Below are positions 1 to 4,904 of a DNA stretch of 5,061 bases, piece after piece. Under the pieces are notes generated by a model. That model saw only the letters and a list, made by a program, of their open reading frames with translations, did not search any database and was not told the DNA's origin. Source of the DNA: Candidatus Pacearchaeota archaeon. GTDB lineage: Archaea > Nanobdellota > Nanobdellia > Pacearchaeales > GW2011-AR1. Positions within the stretch are counted from its first letter, which is position 1; the number at the start of each line of letters is the position of its first letter. Location of the stretch: assembly GCA_018304205.1 (NCBI GenBank), contig JAGVWR010000054.1, positions 1 through 5,061 of the forward strand, written 5' to 3'. Made by a program: the position numbers and the translations under genes.

Positions 1-191
1 GAGTCAATATTTTCTTCAACAATCACTTTAGCAGAATTTCCTTGTTCAATTTGTTGATATAAACAATTGTAATCATCATTACAATTAATCATCCCTGAAT
101 TATTTTGAGAATTGATATTTAATAAATAAACTGCTCCAATTATTATAACTAACAAAATAATTGATATAATAATTATATTCTGTTTTTTCAT
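1..191 (-). CDS. Membrane-anchored or secreted small protein, N-terminal part only
   Basis: This minus-strand frame starts at ATG 191-189 and stays open to the window edge, giving 63 residues with no stop; the C-terminus lies outside. It begins MKKQN, followed by a very hydrophobic run (about residues 5-24, almost all Ile, Leu, Val) that can be a signal peptide or an N-terminal transmembrane anchor. A polar Asn/Ser/Gln linker follows, then a Cys-x5-Cys stretch (Cys37 and Cys43, spaced by N-D-D-Y-N) leading into QQIEQGNSAKVIVEE. A short anchor followed by paired Cys and an 'AKV' strand resembles small extracytoplasmic proteins of DPANN archaea, but I do not recognise a named family. A TATA-like box 26 bp upstream suggests a leaderless message. 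A GAGGT at 212-208 lies 17 nt from the ATG, too far for a normal ribosome binding site. Function unknown; that it is a real gene is fairly likely. Confidence 0.66.
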   Translation of the reverse strand, partial: MKKQNIIIISIILLVIIIGAVYLLNINSQNNSGMINCNDDYNCLYQQIEQGNSAKVIVEENID

Positions 192-212
192 AATCTTTAT
201 ATTTTTAACCTC

Positions 213-220
213 TTTTTAAA
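213..220 (-). promoter_or_regulatory. TATA-like box of the membrane-anchored protein gene
   Basis: On the minus strand this reads TTTAAAAA. Its centre lies about 26 bp upstream of the ATG at 191, which puts the expected archaeal transcription start at the start codon itself. It is AT-only, so chance occurrence in this AT-rich spacer is possible. Confidence 0.42.
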
Positions 221-230
221 TGCTATTTTG

Positions 231-250
231 ACTTCAATCTTATTTGAAGT
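231..250. repeat. Perfect 7-bp inverted repeat upstream of the 191 promoter
   Basis: ACTTCAA at 231-237 and TTGAAGT at 244-250 are exact reverse complements separated by 6 bp. The centre is 24 bp upstream of the TATA-like box at 213-220, a position where archaeal activators bind. It could instead be a stem in the 3' end of the PHP transcript, but no T-run follows it directly on the minus strand, which favours a protein-binding site. Confidence 0.45.
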
Positions 251-281
251 ATTCTATAATTATTAAACTACTTACAACTTT

Positions 282-313
282 AAAAATTTAACCATAAAAT
301 AGTATAATAAAAA
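282..313 (-). terminator. Possible oligo-T terminator of the PHP gene
   Basis: Just downstream of the PHP stop codon the minus strand carries T5 (313-309), T4 (299-296) and T5 (286-282). Archaeal RNA polymerase often stops at such U-tracts without a strong hairpin. An AT-only stem, ATAATA 304-309 with TATTAT 315-320, overlaps it but would be weak. Base composition alone could give such runs here, so the call is tentative. Confidence 0.3.
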
Positions 314-331
314 GTATTATTTAAAACTATT

Positions 332-1108
332 CTAGTCTGTCCCAGAATAAAAATCACGAAGTCCTACTCTAAAACCAATTTGCGTAATTAGAATTAAATC
401 AATTATATGGTCTAGTGCACCAAAAATGCTACTCTTTTTTCTTTTTGGTGTTTCGCTGTTGGTATTTCTTACTGAATTCCTTAAAGAATTAGAAAACTCT
501 GATTTATGCTCTAAATCTAAGCTATCAATCTCTGTCCAACTTCTCCCTAGCTCGTACATTGAATGTCCATCAGAAGAAGCTAGGGTGCCTAAATGTGTAA
601 AATCTTCCTTTAATTTATTATAAAATTCTTGCGCCTTTCTATTTGCATTATATGGGAAAGGAGATTTAGGTATCCCCAGGGCAGCTTCTCCATTGTGAAC
701 TTCAATTGCATCTATACTTTTTAAGTACTCGGGATTGGCTTCTAAATAATTTCCAAGTCCGTCCCTATAAAATGGATGGTCAGCAACTACAATTCCGTTA
801 TTATCTTCAGATTCTTTTAAAGTATCTGCTAAACTTCTATTTTGTTTTATATGTGTATCTTTAGCTAATCCAAATACAAGAACATGACCTTCTTTTGTTG
901 GAACTTCTTGTCCTTTAATTACTAAAACATTTCTTTTTTGAACATAAATGCCGTTATCTTTCTCTCCAACATAAACCCGATCATATCCTTTTAAATTAAC
1001 AAAATATTCGTATCTTTTTGCAATGTCTATTGTTCTATTAAAATCACTATCACTAAATCTGCAGCTAGTTCTTAGGTGATTGTGTAAATCCGCTTTTACT
1101 TTTGCCAT
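332..1108 (-). CDS. PHP-domain metal-dependent phosphoesterase family protein
   Basis: The 258-residue product matches the PHP fold, whose members use a cluster of metal ions to hydrolyse phosphate esters (histidinol phosphatase, TrpH/YciV-like and polymerase-associated PHP domains). Visible motifs in order: DLHNH (Asp7, His9, His11); GQEVPTKEGHVLVFGL with Glu68 and His75; VADHPF with His111; IDAIEVHNG with Glu136; SSDGH with Asp180 and His182. The usual Thr-Asp-His that follows the first helix is not visible; the matching place reads YVGEKD (residues 46-51). From about residue 203 the domain ends in a polar Ser/Asn/Lys linker and then a hydrophobic C-terminal helix (about 227-249) that could associate with membrane or a partner. 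The substrate cannot be told. The start at 1108 puts DLHNH at the N-terminus as the family expects; 44 bp separate it from the helicase stop, and a TATA-like box sits 26 bp upstream. Confidence 0.88.
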   Translation of the reverse strand: MAKVKADLHNHLRTSCRFSDSDFNRTIDIAKRYEYFVNLKGYDRVYVGEKDNGIYVQKRNVLVIKGQEVPTKEGHVLVFGLAKDTHIKQNRSLADTLKESEDNNGIVVADHPFYRDGLGNYLEANPEYLKSIDAIEVHNGEAALGIPKSPFPYNANRKAQEFYNKLKEDFTHLGTLASSDGHSMYELGRSWTEIDSLDLEHKSEFSNSLRNSVRNTNSETPKRKKSSIFGALDHIIDLILITQIGFRVGLRDFYSGTD

Positions 1109-1130
1109 AGAAAATTCATTCTAACTTATC

Positions 1131-1137
1131 TTTTAAA
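1131..1137 (-). promoter_or_regulatory. TATA-like box of the PHP gene
   Basis: The minus strand reads TTTAAAA, centred 26 bp upstream of the PHP start codon and inside the 44-bp gap after the helicase stop. No ribosome binding site is visible between it and the ATG. This suggests an independent leaderless transcript in addition to possible read-through from the helicase gene. Confidence 0.4.
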
Positions 1138-1152
1138 TCTTTCTTAAGATTT

Positions 1153-2535
1153 TTATCTTCGTCTAAAACTACTTCTTTGATTATCTCTTCCACCGAAACC
1201 TCTTCCGCCTCTGCCAGATGATCTTTCTCTTCCACCGAATGACCTTCTTTCTCCTCTATCGAATGATCTTCCGCCTCTACCGAAGGATCTTCCTCCGCCC
1301 CCGCTATAAGATCTTTCTCTTCCGCCAAATGACCTGCCTCTGTCTCTACTGCCTCCTCTAAACCCGCCTCCTCTTCCTCCTCCAAAACTTCTGTCATTAT
1401 TATATGATTTGAAACTGACATTTAATGTTTCCAATACTGGCAATGGGCAATTTTCTATTTTTAATGAGCTATCTTGATTAACATTTCTAAAATTTTCATA
1501 ATCTCTTGGAGAGACTAAACTTACTGCGATTCCTTCTTTTCCTGCCCTTGCAGTTCTTCCAATTCTGTGAATATATTCTGTGCTGTTCTTTGGAATGTCA
1601 TAATTGTAAATATGGGAAATATTCTTTATATCTAATCCCCTGGCAGCAACATCTGTGCAGACCAATGTAAAGATGGCGTTAGCATGAAATTCTCTTATAA
1701 TGTCTGTTCTTTTATTTTGATTTAGTCCTCCGTGAATTGCCTTTGCTTGAAGACCATATCTTTTTAAATTTTTAACAACCATATCTGTATTTCTTCTTGT
1801 ATTGCAGAAGACCATTACTAATTTGCTTTCTTCTTTTTTTAATAGATGAACTATTAAAGAGAATTTTTGATCTTGAGGAACATCATAGAAAACTTGTTTT
1901 AGTTTAGAAGGGTCAACATGGTTCTCTACTTCTACATTAACTGGATCTTTCATATACTTTCTGGCTATTCTTTCTATATCTTGAGAAATCGTAGCTGAAA
2001 AAAGCAATGTCTGTCTTTCTCTTGGACAAGAACGGATTATCTTTTCAACATCATCTATAAATCCCATTTCAAGCATTCTGTCTGCTTCATCTAAAATAAG
2101 GAATTTTACGCTCTTTAAATCTATGGTTCTCCTTTCGAGATGGTCTAAGAGTCTTCCGGGAGTTCCCACAACAATTTCTGACTTTCTTAATGCGCCAATT
2201 TGAGGACCAATTGAGACTCCGCCATAGACTTCTTTAACATTTAATCCAAAGTGTTTAGAGAAGTCTCTTAATTTGCTAGCTACTTGTTCAGCTAATTCTC
2301 TTGTTGGAGTTAGTACTAATGCTTGGATGCCTCTGCCCCTTTCTATTCTGTCCATAATACCTGCACCGAATGCAAGTGTTTTTCCAGAACCAGTTGCAGA
2401 GCTGCCTAGAACATCTTTTCCCGCTAATACAAGGGGGATTGTTTTTTCTTGTATCTCTGTTGGCTCTTTGAAGTTTTCATCTTCTATTGCCTTGAGGATA
2501 CTCTTGCTTAGGTTTAAATTTCTAAACTTTTCCAT
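1153..2535 (-). CDS. DEAD-box ATP-dependent RNA helicase with RG-rich tail
   Basis: The 460-residue product is an ATP-driven RNA helicase expected in the cytoplasm, where this family remodels structured mRNA or rRNA and ribosome assembly intermediates. All core motifs are present: Q motif (Phe22 to Gln29), Walker A ATGSGKT 47-53, PTRELA 77-82, TPGR 125-128, DEAD 149-152, SAT 180-182, VFCNT 242-246, TDVAARGLD 294-302 and HRIGRTAR 323-330. Both RecA-like domains are complete, so it should be active. Residues 382-460 form a low-complexity Arg/Gly/Ser/Phe tail with repeated RSFGGRERS, RGG and GRG units, the kind of tail that binds RNA without sequence preference. The layout is like RhlE/DeaD-type bacterial helicases and also occurs in archaea; I cannot assign a finer subfamily. 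The ATG at 2535 is the first in frame after an upstream TAG and precedes the Q motif by the normal distance. Confidence 0.96.
   Translation of the reverse strand: MEKFRNLNLSKSILKAIEDENFKEPTEIQEKTIPLVLAGKDVLGSSATGSGKTLAFGAGIMDRIERGRGIQALVLTPTRELAEQVASKLRDFSKHFGLNVKEVYGGVSIGPQIGALRKSEIVVGTPGRLLDHLERRTIDLKSVKFLILDEADRMLEMGFIDDVEKIIRSCPRERQTLLFSATISQDIERIARKYMKDPVNVEVENHVDPSKLKQVFYDVPQDQKFSLIVHLLKKEESKLVMVFCNTRRNTDMVVKNLKRYGLQAKAIHGGLNQNKRTDIIREFHANAIFTLVCTDVAARGLDIKNISHIYNYDIPKNSTEYIHRIGRTARAGKEGIAVSLVSPRDYENFRNVNQDSSLKIENCPLPVLETLNVSFKSYNNDRSFGGGRGGGFRGGSRDRGRSFGGRERSYSGGGGRSFGRGGRSFDRGERRSFGGRERSSGRGGRGFGGRDNQRSSFRRR
1220..1335 (-). repeat. Degenerate repeats coding the RG-rich helicase tail
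   Basis: A 26-bp stretch at 1220-1245 recurs at 1310-1335 with 24 of 26 bases identical, a 90-bp (30-codon) offset. Both encode part of the Phe-Gly-Arg/Gly-Glu-Arg-Ser pattern; shorter variants (ccgcctct, gaatgatctt) fill the space between. The region is clearly richer in G and C than its surroundings because of Gly codons. It probably grew by internal duplication. Confidence 0.65.
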
Positions 2536-2563
2536 TTTGTAACTAACCGTCTAAATACATATT

Positions 2564-2574
2564 CGATATAAAAG
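2564..2574 (-). promoter_or_regulatory. TATA-like box of the helicase gene
   Basis: The minus strand reads CTTTTATATCG, a good archaeal box A match. Its centre is about 34 bp upstream of the helicase ATG, implying a leader of only about 8 nt. No ribosome binding site is visible in that leader, which reads GGTTAGTTACAAA before the ATG. Confidence 0.5.
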
Positions 2575-2799
2575 AAATAGAACTTATGTCTATTTCGTAC
2601 ACGTTATTTTGTTTAGCCGTTTACTATAATAAAAAACAATTTTCATGGTATTTAAATCTATGTAATTTGTGAAAATTGGATTATGAAGATATAGACGATA
2701 AATCTTTAATTATCATGGATAGTATTTTTATCATTGACCCTGTTTATATTGTTGGGCTGGTTTTGATTAATCAATCATCTTATTTATCTTAATAGTAAA

Positions 2800-2807
2800 T
2801 TATATAA
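2800..2807 (+). promoter_or_regulatory. TATA box of the HTH regulator gene
   Basis: TTATATAA is a near-consensus archaeal TATA box and is centred 26 bp upstream of the ATG at 2830, so transcription should begin at or next to the start codon, giving a leaderless mRNA. Two bases separate it from the palindrome at 2810-2823. Confidence 0.6.
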
Positions 2808-2809
2808 AC

Positions 2810-2823
2810 GCGATAATTGTCGT
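2810..2823. promoter_or_regulatory. Operator-like palindrome in the regulator's own promoter
   Basis: GCGATAATTGTCGT matches the ideal palindrome GCGACAATTGTCGC at 12 of 14 positions. It fills the space between TATA box and start codon, so a bound protein would block polymerase loading or initiation. Outer bases TAAA (2805-2808) and TTTA (2825-2828) extend the dyad. The related site at 3497-3510 suggests that one dimeric protein binds both. The adjacent regulator is the obvious candidate, implying autorepression; that is inference. Confidence 0.5.
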
Positions 2824-2829
2824 ATTTAT

Positions 2830-3477
2830 ATGTGGGTACTAAGATTAAGATTAGAAGCAAAAAATCAATTTTTAGGAAGTTTAGCCGTTAAACATAAAGT
2901 TTCCATGACGGGCTATCCACTTTCATATTATAAAGATAAAAATTGGTTATACCTAATAACTGCTGGATTTTTGTTCGGAGACGAACTCAATAAGAAAGCA
3001 CTACTAAAAGAAGTAAGGAAAGAAAAAGAACTAGTAAATATGGAAGTTAATGGAGATTTTGTTATCTCAATTACCAAACAACCACTATTTACAGAACCTG
3101 TTTATAATCCTAGAATAATAAGGCCCAATCCTGTGATTATCCATAAAGGCGGATATCATATTTGGGAATTGGCGAGTTTTGATAAAGTGTTGTTAGTTAA
3201 AATTTTAGATTTTGCAGAAAATAAACTTGGAGGAAAAATTATTTCTTTTAAACAAGAAAAAGTCTTTAACATATCATTTACAAAGATTATTCCAGAATTA
3301 ACAAAAAAACAAAAACTGGCTCTTGAAATCGCTATAAATAAAGGATACTATAATTATCCCAAAGGTGTTAAAATGGAAGATTTGGCAAGAACAATGAAAA
3401 TTTCTTACTCCACATTCCAAGCACATTTAAAGAAAGCCGAGGGAAAAATAATGCCTTCTATCTACAAAGAAATTTAA
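2830..3477 (+). CDS. HTH_10 (Bat-type) archaeal transcription regulator
   Basis: This 215-residue protein ends in an HTH_10 domain (about residues 157-206), the DNA-binding domain named after the haloarchaeal bacterio-opsin activator Bat. It reads LTKKQKLALEIAINKGYY, then a Tyr-Pro-Lys-Gly turn, MEDLARTMKIS and the recognition helix YSTFQAHLKKAEGKI. Such proteins bind DNA as dimers, usually near archaeal promoters. The N-terminal part (1-150) starts MWVLRLRLEAKNQFLGSLAV, a conserved-looking opening for this type, and is probably a ligand or signal-sensing domain of mixed alpha/beta character; its ligand is unknown. No membrane segment is seen. The start is supported by a TATA box 26 bp upstream, which would leave no leader. 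The palindrome in its promoter and the sister site before the next gene point to autoregulation and control of the PLP enzyme. Confidence 0.88.
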   Translation: MWVLRLRLEAKNQFLGSLAVKHKVSMTGYPLSYYKDKNWLYLITAGFLFGDELNKKALLKEVRKEKELVNMEVNGDFVISITKQPLFTEPVYNPRIIRPNPVIIHKGGYHIWELASFDKVLLVKILDFAENKLGGKIISFKQEKVFNISFTKIIPELTKKQKLALEIAINKGYYNYPKGVKMEDLARTMKISYSTFQAHLKKAEGKIMPSIYKEI

Positions 3478-3496
3478 CTTCTACTATAAAAAATAT

Positions 3497-3510
3497 ACGG
3501 CAATTGTCGC
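3497..3510. promoter_or_regulatory. Second operator-like palindrome, upstream of the PLP enzyme gene
   Basis: ACGGCAATTGTCGC matches GCGACAATTGTCGC at 12 of 14 positions and shares the exact 8-mer AATTGTCG with the site at 2810-2823. It directly abuts the TATA-like TATAAAAA at 3511-3518, overlapping the place where TFB binds; it also follows another AT-rich box (CTATAAAAAAT, 3484-3494). Binding could therefore activate from the upstream side or repress, depending on which box is used. Confidence 0.5.
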
Positions 3511-3526
3511 TATAAAAACTATATAC
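3511..3526 (+). promoter_or_regulatory. Probable promoter of the PLP enzyme gene
   Basis: Two TATA-like cores lie close together, TATAAAAA at 3511-3518 and CTATATAC at 3519-3526. They predict starts near 3540 and 3548, hence a leader of roughly 20-30 nt before the ATG at 3569. No Shine-Dalgarno match is visible in that leader. Which core is used is not clear. Confidence 0.38.
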
Positions 3527-3568
3527 CCTTAGTCAGTTTTTGTCTTAACTAAATAGTAATTAAATATC

Positions 3569-4681
3569 ATGAAAGACAAAACTTTACTAGAAAGATTAAG
3601 AACAAATGTTAAAGAGGATAATTTGTGTATATCGCCAGCAAACATTCGTGACAAAATTTCTTCTGCTATTCAAAATCCAGAAATAAGAGAAATTTTAGAG
3701 ATTGAAACTCCAAGCATAGATGATTTAACAAGTAGTTTGCCAGTTATGAAAGGAGGAAGAGTATACGCAGTCAGATATGACCTTACAAAAGAGGTTGATA
3801 ATCATAAAAAAGAAACAGTTGCATGTTTAATACTTAGACAAATATTGTTGGGAAATTTACCAAGTGAAAAAAGAGAGACTTTTATAGATGGGGGAAATGT
3901 TAATACTGCTTTATCAGTAAGATATTATGTTCATAAGTTTGGGCTTCATGGAATACATGTAATGTCTCGGTATTTTCCAGATGACATAATTCAAAGTTTA
4001 GAAACGGGCAGATTCCATATAATTCGAGCTAAAAAAGATGAGCAACTTAGTTTAGAAAGAGAATTTTATTCTTATTTACTAAGTTCTATAAAAAAACATT
4101 CTTTTGATAATACCTTAGGTTTATGGCATGCAAAGCATGGCGGGGAAGTAATTTATCCCATAGGAAAAGAAATAGCGAGATTATTACCGAAAGATTTAGA
4201 ATTTTCAGTTTCCTGTGTTGGTGCAGGTTCAACATTAGAAGGTACGCAACTTGCTATTAATGATTATTTTACTGAACAAGGAACTAAGCCTCCAGAAGTT
4301 GTTATTGCAGAGCATGAGAAATCGGATTTGTTTGCAAAAGAATTTTCCAATAAAATTAGAAGAGTAGAAAAACTTCCACAACTTCCCTATGAAGAAATCT
4401 ATAGAAAAATTGATGGGTTGCCTCACCTTATTAATGGGCCTCACTTTGTAGAAAGAAATCCATTAATAAAACCTAGTGTTTTGCAGAGAATTGATGGTAT
4501 AATTCAATATTCTGAACAAGACTGGAAAGGAGTACAACAATATTTAGCAAAACGAGAGATTAGCGTTGGTAATTCTTCTGCAGCGAATTTAAGCGTTGCA
4601 GTAAGATTGGCTAATCAAGGAAAGAAAGTTTTAACATTTATTTTTGAGCCATTTAGAGAGTTTTACAGAATGAATAACTGA
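3569..4681 (+). CDS. Divergent PLP-dependent enzyme, cysteine synthase/TrpB fold (fold type II)
   Basis: The 370-residue product follows the fold-type II order of PLP enzymes, which carry out beta-replacement or beta-elimination on amino acids such as serine, cysteine or threonine. A Lys-rich stretch NHKKETVACLIL (78-89) lies where the Schiff-base Lys belongs, so Lys80 or Lys81 is the likely PLP anchor. DGGNVNTALS (107-116) matches the GNTGIA-type substrate loop. VGAGSTLEG (217-225) matches the Gly/Ser/Thr phosphate-binding loop, followed by PPEVVIAEHEKSDLF (241-255). ISVGNSSAANLSVAVRLA (331-348) matches the G-x-SSGAN segment near the pyridine ring, and FEPFREFY (359-366) the C-terminal D-x-x-ERY. 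The ~60-residue N-terminal extension and the altered Lys motif set it apart from ordinary CysK, so neither substrate nor gene name is assigned. The palindrome in its promoter links it to the preceding regulator, 91 bp upstream. Confidence 0.8.
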   Translation: MKDKTLLERLRTNVKEDNLCISPANIRDKISSAIQNPEIREILEIETPSIDDLTSSLPVMKGGRVYAVRYDLTKEVDNHKKETVACLILRQILLGNLPSEKRETFIDGGNVNTALSVRYYVHKFGLHGIHVMSRYFPDDIIQSLETGRFHIIRAKKDEQLSLEREFYSYLLSSIKKHSFDNTLGLWHAKHGGEVIYPIGKEIARLLPKDLEFSVSCVGAGSTLEGTQLAINDYFTEQGTKPPEVVIAEHEKSDLFAKEFSNKIRRVEKLPQLPYEEIYRKIDGLPHLINGPHFVERNPLIKPSVLQRIDGIIQYSEQDWKGVQQYLAKREISVGNSSAANLSVAVRLANQGKKVLTFIFEPFREFYRMNN

Positions 4682-4895
4682 CGTTTACTTTACAGCTCAG
4701 TAATTGCGATTTGAAAAATTGGACGATAAGATTATAATGAGTTTGATTTTTATAATTGAGTTGAAGATAACTATCCGTAATCTGATAATATTCATTAATG
4801 GGCAGGTGGTTATTGAAAGCATTAACAATTTGTTTATTTACTGGGACAAATTCGTAAGGCTTAAATGTAGAGAATTATTTAAGTTGTATAAGTTA
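4682..4895 (+). other. Spacer before the ABC ATPase, open in the ATPase frame
   Basis: No separate gene is evident here. The frame of the ABC ATPase is open from just after the TAA at 4701-4703, with an in-frame ATG at 4737, so a long N-terminal extension is formally possible. A T5 run at 4747-4751 could end the PLP transcript. Part of it (4700-4759) resembles 2662-2737. The TATA-like box at 4875-4882 argues that most of this stretch is non-coding. Confidence 0.45.
4875..4882 (+). promoter_or_regulatory. TATA-like box of the ABC ATPase gene
   Basis: TTATTTAA is centred 26 bp upstream of ATG 4905, the same spacing as for the genes starting at 191, 1108 and 2830. It predicts transcription starting at that ATG and would exclude the in-frame ATG at 4896. 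Confidence 0.4.
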
Positions 4896-4904
4896 ATGGT
4901 GAAA

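Larger units (their letters stand above)
2536..2829. other. Intergenic region between divergent helicase and regulator genes
   Basis: This 294-bp AT-rich stretch holds the helicase promoter at its left end and the regulator promoter and operator-like palindrome at its right end. The middle has an orphan TATA-like GTATTTAAATC at 2648-2658 and a short plus-strand frame from TTG 2676 or ATG 2715 to TAA 2792 (25 to 39 codons), mostly hydrophobic after residue 10, which I do not call as a gene. A stretch at 2662-2737 resembles the spacer at 4700-4759. No tRNA, sRNA box pair or strong hairpin is evident. Confidence 0.6.

Noticed and set aside
63..70. Third operator-like site (ACAATTGT)
   Set aside because: It matches only the AT core of the palindrome, lacks the flanking CG pairs, and lies inside the coding region of the membrane-anchored protein.
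304..320. Hairpin ATAATA/TATTAT as an intrinsic terminator
   Set aside because: The stem is six A-T pairs only and would be unstable; the oligo-T runs are the better terminator evidence.
426..623. Plus-strand frame opposite the PHP gene
   Set aside because: Antisense to a well-supported PHP domain, with no recognisable protein features.
1116..1421. Minus-strand Glu-rich frame of 101 codons overlapping the helicase tail
   Set aside because: It lies over the RG-coding repeats in another frame; its acidic low complexity follows directly from purine-rich Gly/Arg codons, and the helicase frame has full domain support. Not called as a gene.
2273..2542. Plus-strand frame opposite the helicase N-terminus
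   Set aside because: Antisense to the Q motif and Walker A region of the helicase; its composition is that of a complementary-strand shadow.
4235..4444. Minus-strand frame opposite the PLP enzyme
   Set aside because: Overlaps the phosphate-loop half of a well-supported enzyme; Phe/Ile/Asn-rich with no family likeness.
4735..4785. Possible C/D-box small RNA (AATGAG... then CTGA)
   Set aside because: The C box is a poor match to RTGATGA, the inner boxes are not convincing, and no terminal stem is seen.
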